Position numbers and translations under genes: made by a program. From Rotaria sordida (lineage: Eukaryota > Rotifera > Eurotatoria > Philodinida > Philodinidae): DNA of 64,000 nt. Where the stretch lies: the NCBI GenBank assembly GCA_905250125.1, contig CAJNOL010000679.1, positions 1-64,000 of the forward strand, written 5' to 3'. How positions within the stretch are numbered: position 1 is the stretch's first letter; each line of letters begins with the position of its first letter. The notes under the pieces are model-generated. The model did no database searches. It saw only the letters and a list, made by a program, of their open reading frames with translations, and was not told the DNA's origin. This document shows positions 62,501 to 64,000 of the stretch, piece by piece.

Positions 62501-62897
62501 AATATGGTAATTTTTAAAATGGAAGAATCAAAATAAAACATGCAATAAACTCGTTGTTATTGCATGACTTACACAAAAAAAAAAAGAAGTTTTCTTCTTT
62601 TTTTTTTTCAACGAATTGATTATATTGTATTCTTTAATGTCAATAATGAGAAAAGGATCGATTCTATTTTTGTTGATGACATTTGCAAGGATTTTTTTTA
62701 TTGGTAGAAACGACAAGTTATCTGATTGGTCACTTGGGAGAAAAGAAAAGAGTATATGTGAAAGAGAGAGAGAGAGGGAGAGTGAAAGAAGAATAATTAG
62801 AAAGATGAAGCAGATATGTGTCTTTTCCACCTACTATCAATGATGATTGAATAGTGAACGAGAAAATTTTTTGAAAAAGAGAAAAAGAACTCTAATT
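59580..62897. other. Intergenic, upstream of MAB21-like gene
   Basis: About 3.3 kb, AT-rich, no gene seen. Presumably holds the MAB21-like promoter. 62764-62776 is a short (GA)n run just upstream of the coding exon. Confidence 0.5.
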
Positions 62898-63122
62898 ATG
62901 CTGTGTCCATCAAATAATTTTGCTCTTCAACTTAATAAATATTTTGTTGAAAAAGTAATTCCAAGAAAAAATTCAATTTATAAAGCTGTAAGAGACGTAT
63001 CAAAAGTTGTTACTGAAGTATTACGTGAAGTTGAAGCACAAGAACCAAGATTTATTTCATCACTTAATGAACTTAATGGACGTTTTGAAGGTTTTACTGC
63101 TGTATCACATACAGAATTCGAG
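62898..63122 (+). CDS. MAB21-like protein, first coding exon (partial)
   Basis: Encodes 75 residues up to a clean donor (GAGGTAAGAA) at 63123; the rest lies beyond the window. The sequence follows the MAB21L1/2 N-terminus closely: ALQLNKYFVEKVIPRKNSIY, KVVTEVLREVEAQEPRFISS, LNELNGRFEG and HTEFEV. This is the start of the Mab-21 nucleotidyltransferase-like fold; MAB21L proteins act in eye and neural development, while other family members (cGAS-like) are nucleotidyltransferases. The conserved GS-motif and acidic residues would be in later exons, so activity cannot be judged. The ATG at 62898 matches the usual family start; an in-frame ATG at 62847 would add 17 mostly basic residues. The following intron runs to the window end. 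Confidence 0.88.
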
Positions 63123-63218
63123 GTAAGAAAATGAAATACTCATTATTTTATGTGAGAAAAAAAAAACAAGTTATAAATTGAATTTTACATTTTTTTTTCT
63201 ATTGTGCTTAATAACCAT

Positions 63219-63803
63219 ATTGAAAACTGATGGGGGAATCTCTTCAGATGTCAAATCGCTTTTCAATCGAGATAATATTCATTTGATAAGTAATAGAAAA
63301 GTCTAGAATGATTTGGTTTTATGGATGTTTATTTTTGAGATATCGAAATTTTGCTGTATTTTTCATCCTCTTCTGGTTTCATAGAAAATCAACTATCGAC
63401 TTCAAACTCTGCACGAACAAAGTTCATAATAGGATTAGTTCATGGAACGAGTTTTAGCTTTTCTATTCTGTAAATATATGAACAAAATTTGCTTTTAGAC
63501 GTGAAAGAGTTTCGAAAATATTGAATATCTCAAGATACGAGATAAAAATTACAACTTGTCCAATGAATTAATCTCATTGAGAACTTCGTTCCTGTAAAGT
63601 TTGAAGTCGAAACTCTCGCGTGACCTGAGGAGAATCATAGCTTTTTGTTGAAAAAGCCAGTAAAATCCCGATATTTTAAAAACGAAAGTCCACAAAATCA
63701 AACCATTTTAGACTTTTCTATTACTTATCAGATGAACATTGTCTCAATCGAAAAGCGATCTGACATCGGAAGAGGTTTCCCTCAACAACCATTTCCCGTT
63801 TGA
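63219..63803. mobile_element. Foldback element in MAB21-like gene intron
   Basis: Arms about 63219-63444 and 63570-63803. AAGTAATAGAAAAGTCTA (left) is answered exactly by TAGACTTTTCTATTACTT (right). The arm end (GAAAACTGATGGGGGAA, then GTCAAATCGCTTTT) matches the arm end of the element at 32574. No coding in the loop. Confidence 0.85.
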
Positions 63804-64000
63804 AGCCGAACATGACATATATTCTTCTCTTACAATATAGGAACATCATTTTTCTATAGAGAACTCGGTCACCTTCTGGCTCTATCACTACACTATAGCT
63901 TATTTAGATATTAATGATGCATAAAGAGATCAATCATTCTTAAAATAATAAATAATTGATATTCTTAGATAAACAACATGTTTTTCTTTTTTTTTTTTTT

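Noticed and set aside
62299-62843. Open frames rich in Lys, Ser/Leu or Arg/Glu repeats
   Set aside because: Encoded by poly-A and (GA)n runs upstream of the MAB21-like exon.
1-64000. CRISPR arrays, bacterial operons, prophage
   Set aside because: No regularly spaced direct repeats or prokaryotic gene clusters; apart from the single SleB-like gene the window is eukaryotic.

Overview
This is a eukaryotic nuclear window: very AT-rich, with intron-containing genes on both strands, GT-AG introns mostly of 45-90 bp, and A/T-ending codons throughout. The gene set is animal (MEOX homeobox, MAB21, FBXO7, hnRNP K, MED10, TRA2, NOL4, C1GALT1, ENPP, TBC/PH Rab-GAP). The compact introns, a decayed member of an F-box/LRR-like family that I associate with bdelloid rotifers, and one bacterial-type cell-wall hydrolase gene carrying eukaryotic flanking signals together suggest a bdelloid rotifer (Rotaria/Adineta/Philodina type). 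The taxon is an inference. One 100-N scaffold gap lies at 51143-51242.

Layout. 1-2373 (+): C-terminal part of an unrecognised protein ending in a PDZ-ligand motif. 2374-8872: gene-poor, with a broken minus-strand gene split by a decayed piggyBac element and a Gly/Tyr-rich peptide relic. 8873-15954 (-): large PH-TBC Rab-GAP-like gene, 25 exons, with an extra C-terminal propeller-like region. 15955-17665: divergent promoter region. 17666-18992 (+): NOL4-type gene. 19348-22734 (+): ENPP-type phosphodiesterase. 24569-25563 (+): C1GALT1-type glycosyltransferase. 25.6-28.3 kb: tandem and foldback repeats. 28382-35342 (-): C2 plus coiled-coil protein resembling CCDC33. 36803-38756 (-): TRA2 splicing factor. 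39039-41170 (+): FBXO7. 42.4-44.6 kb: hAT-like transposon remains. 44952-46276 (-): hnRNP K. 49653-50666 (-): MEOX. 53.8-55.3 kb: inverted-repeat element. 55578-56024 (-): SleB-like hydrolase, probable horizontal transfer. 56244-56724 (-): MED10. 58.4-59.6 kb (+): F-box/LRR-family pseudogene. 62898 to the end (+): first exon of a MAB21-like gene.

Most genes are unrelated housekeeping or developmental loci and do not form a pathway. Two features tie the window together. First, foldback (long inverted-repeat) elements sit repeatedly in introns and intergenic DNA, and one family recurs in at least four introns. Second, the SleB-like gene is the clearest non-animal acquisition. Exon boundaries were set by hand by following reading phase across GT-AG junctions; every gene model given as complete closes in frame.
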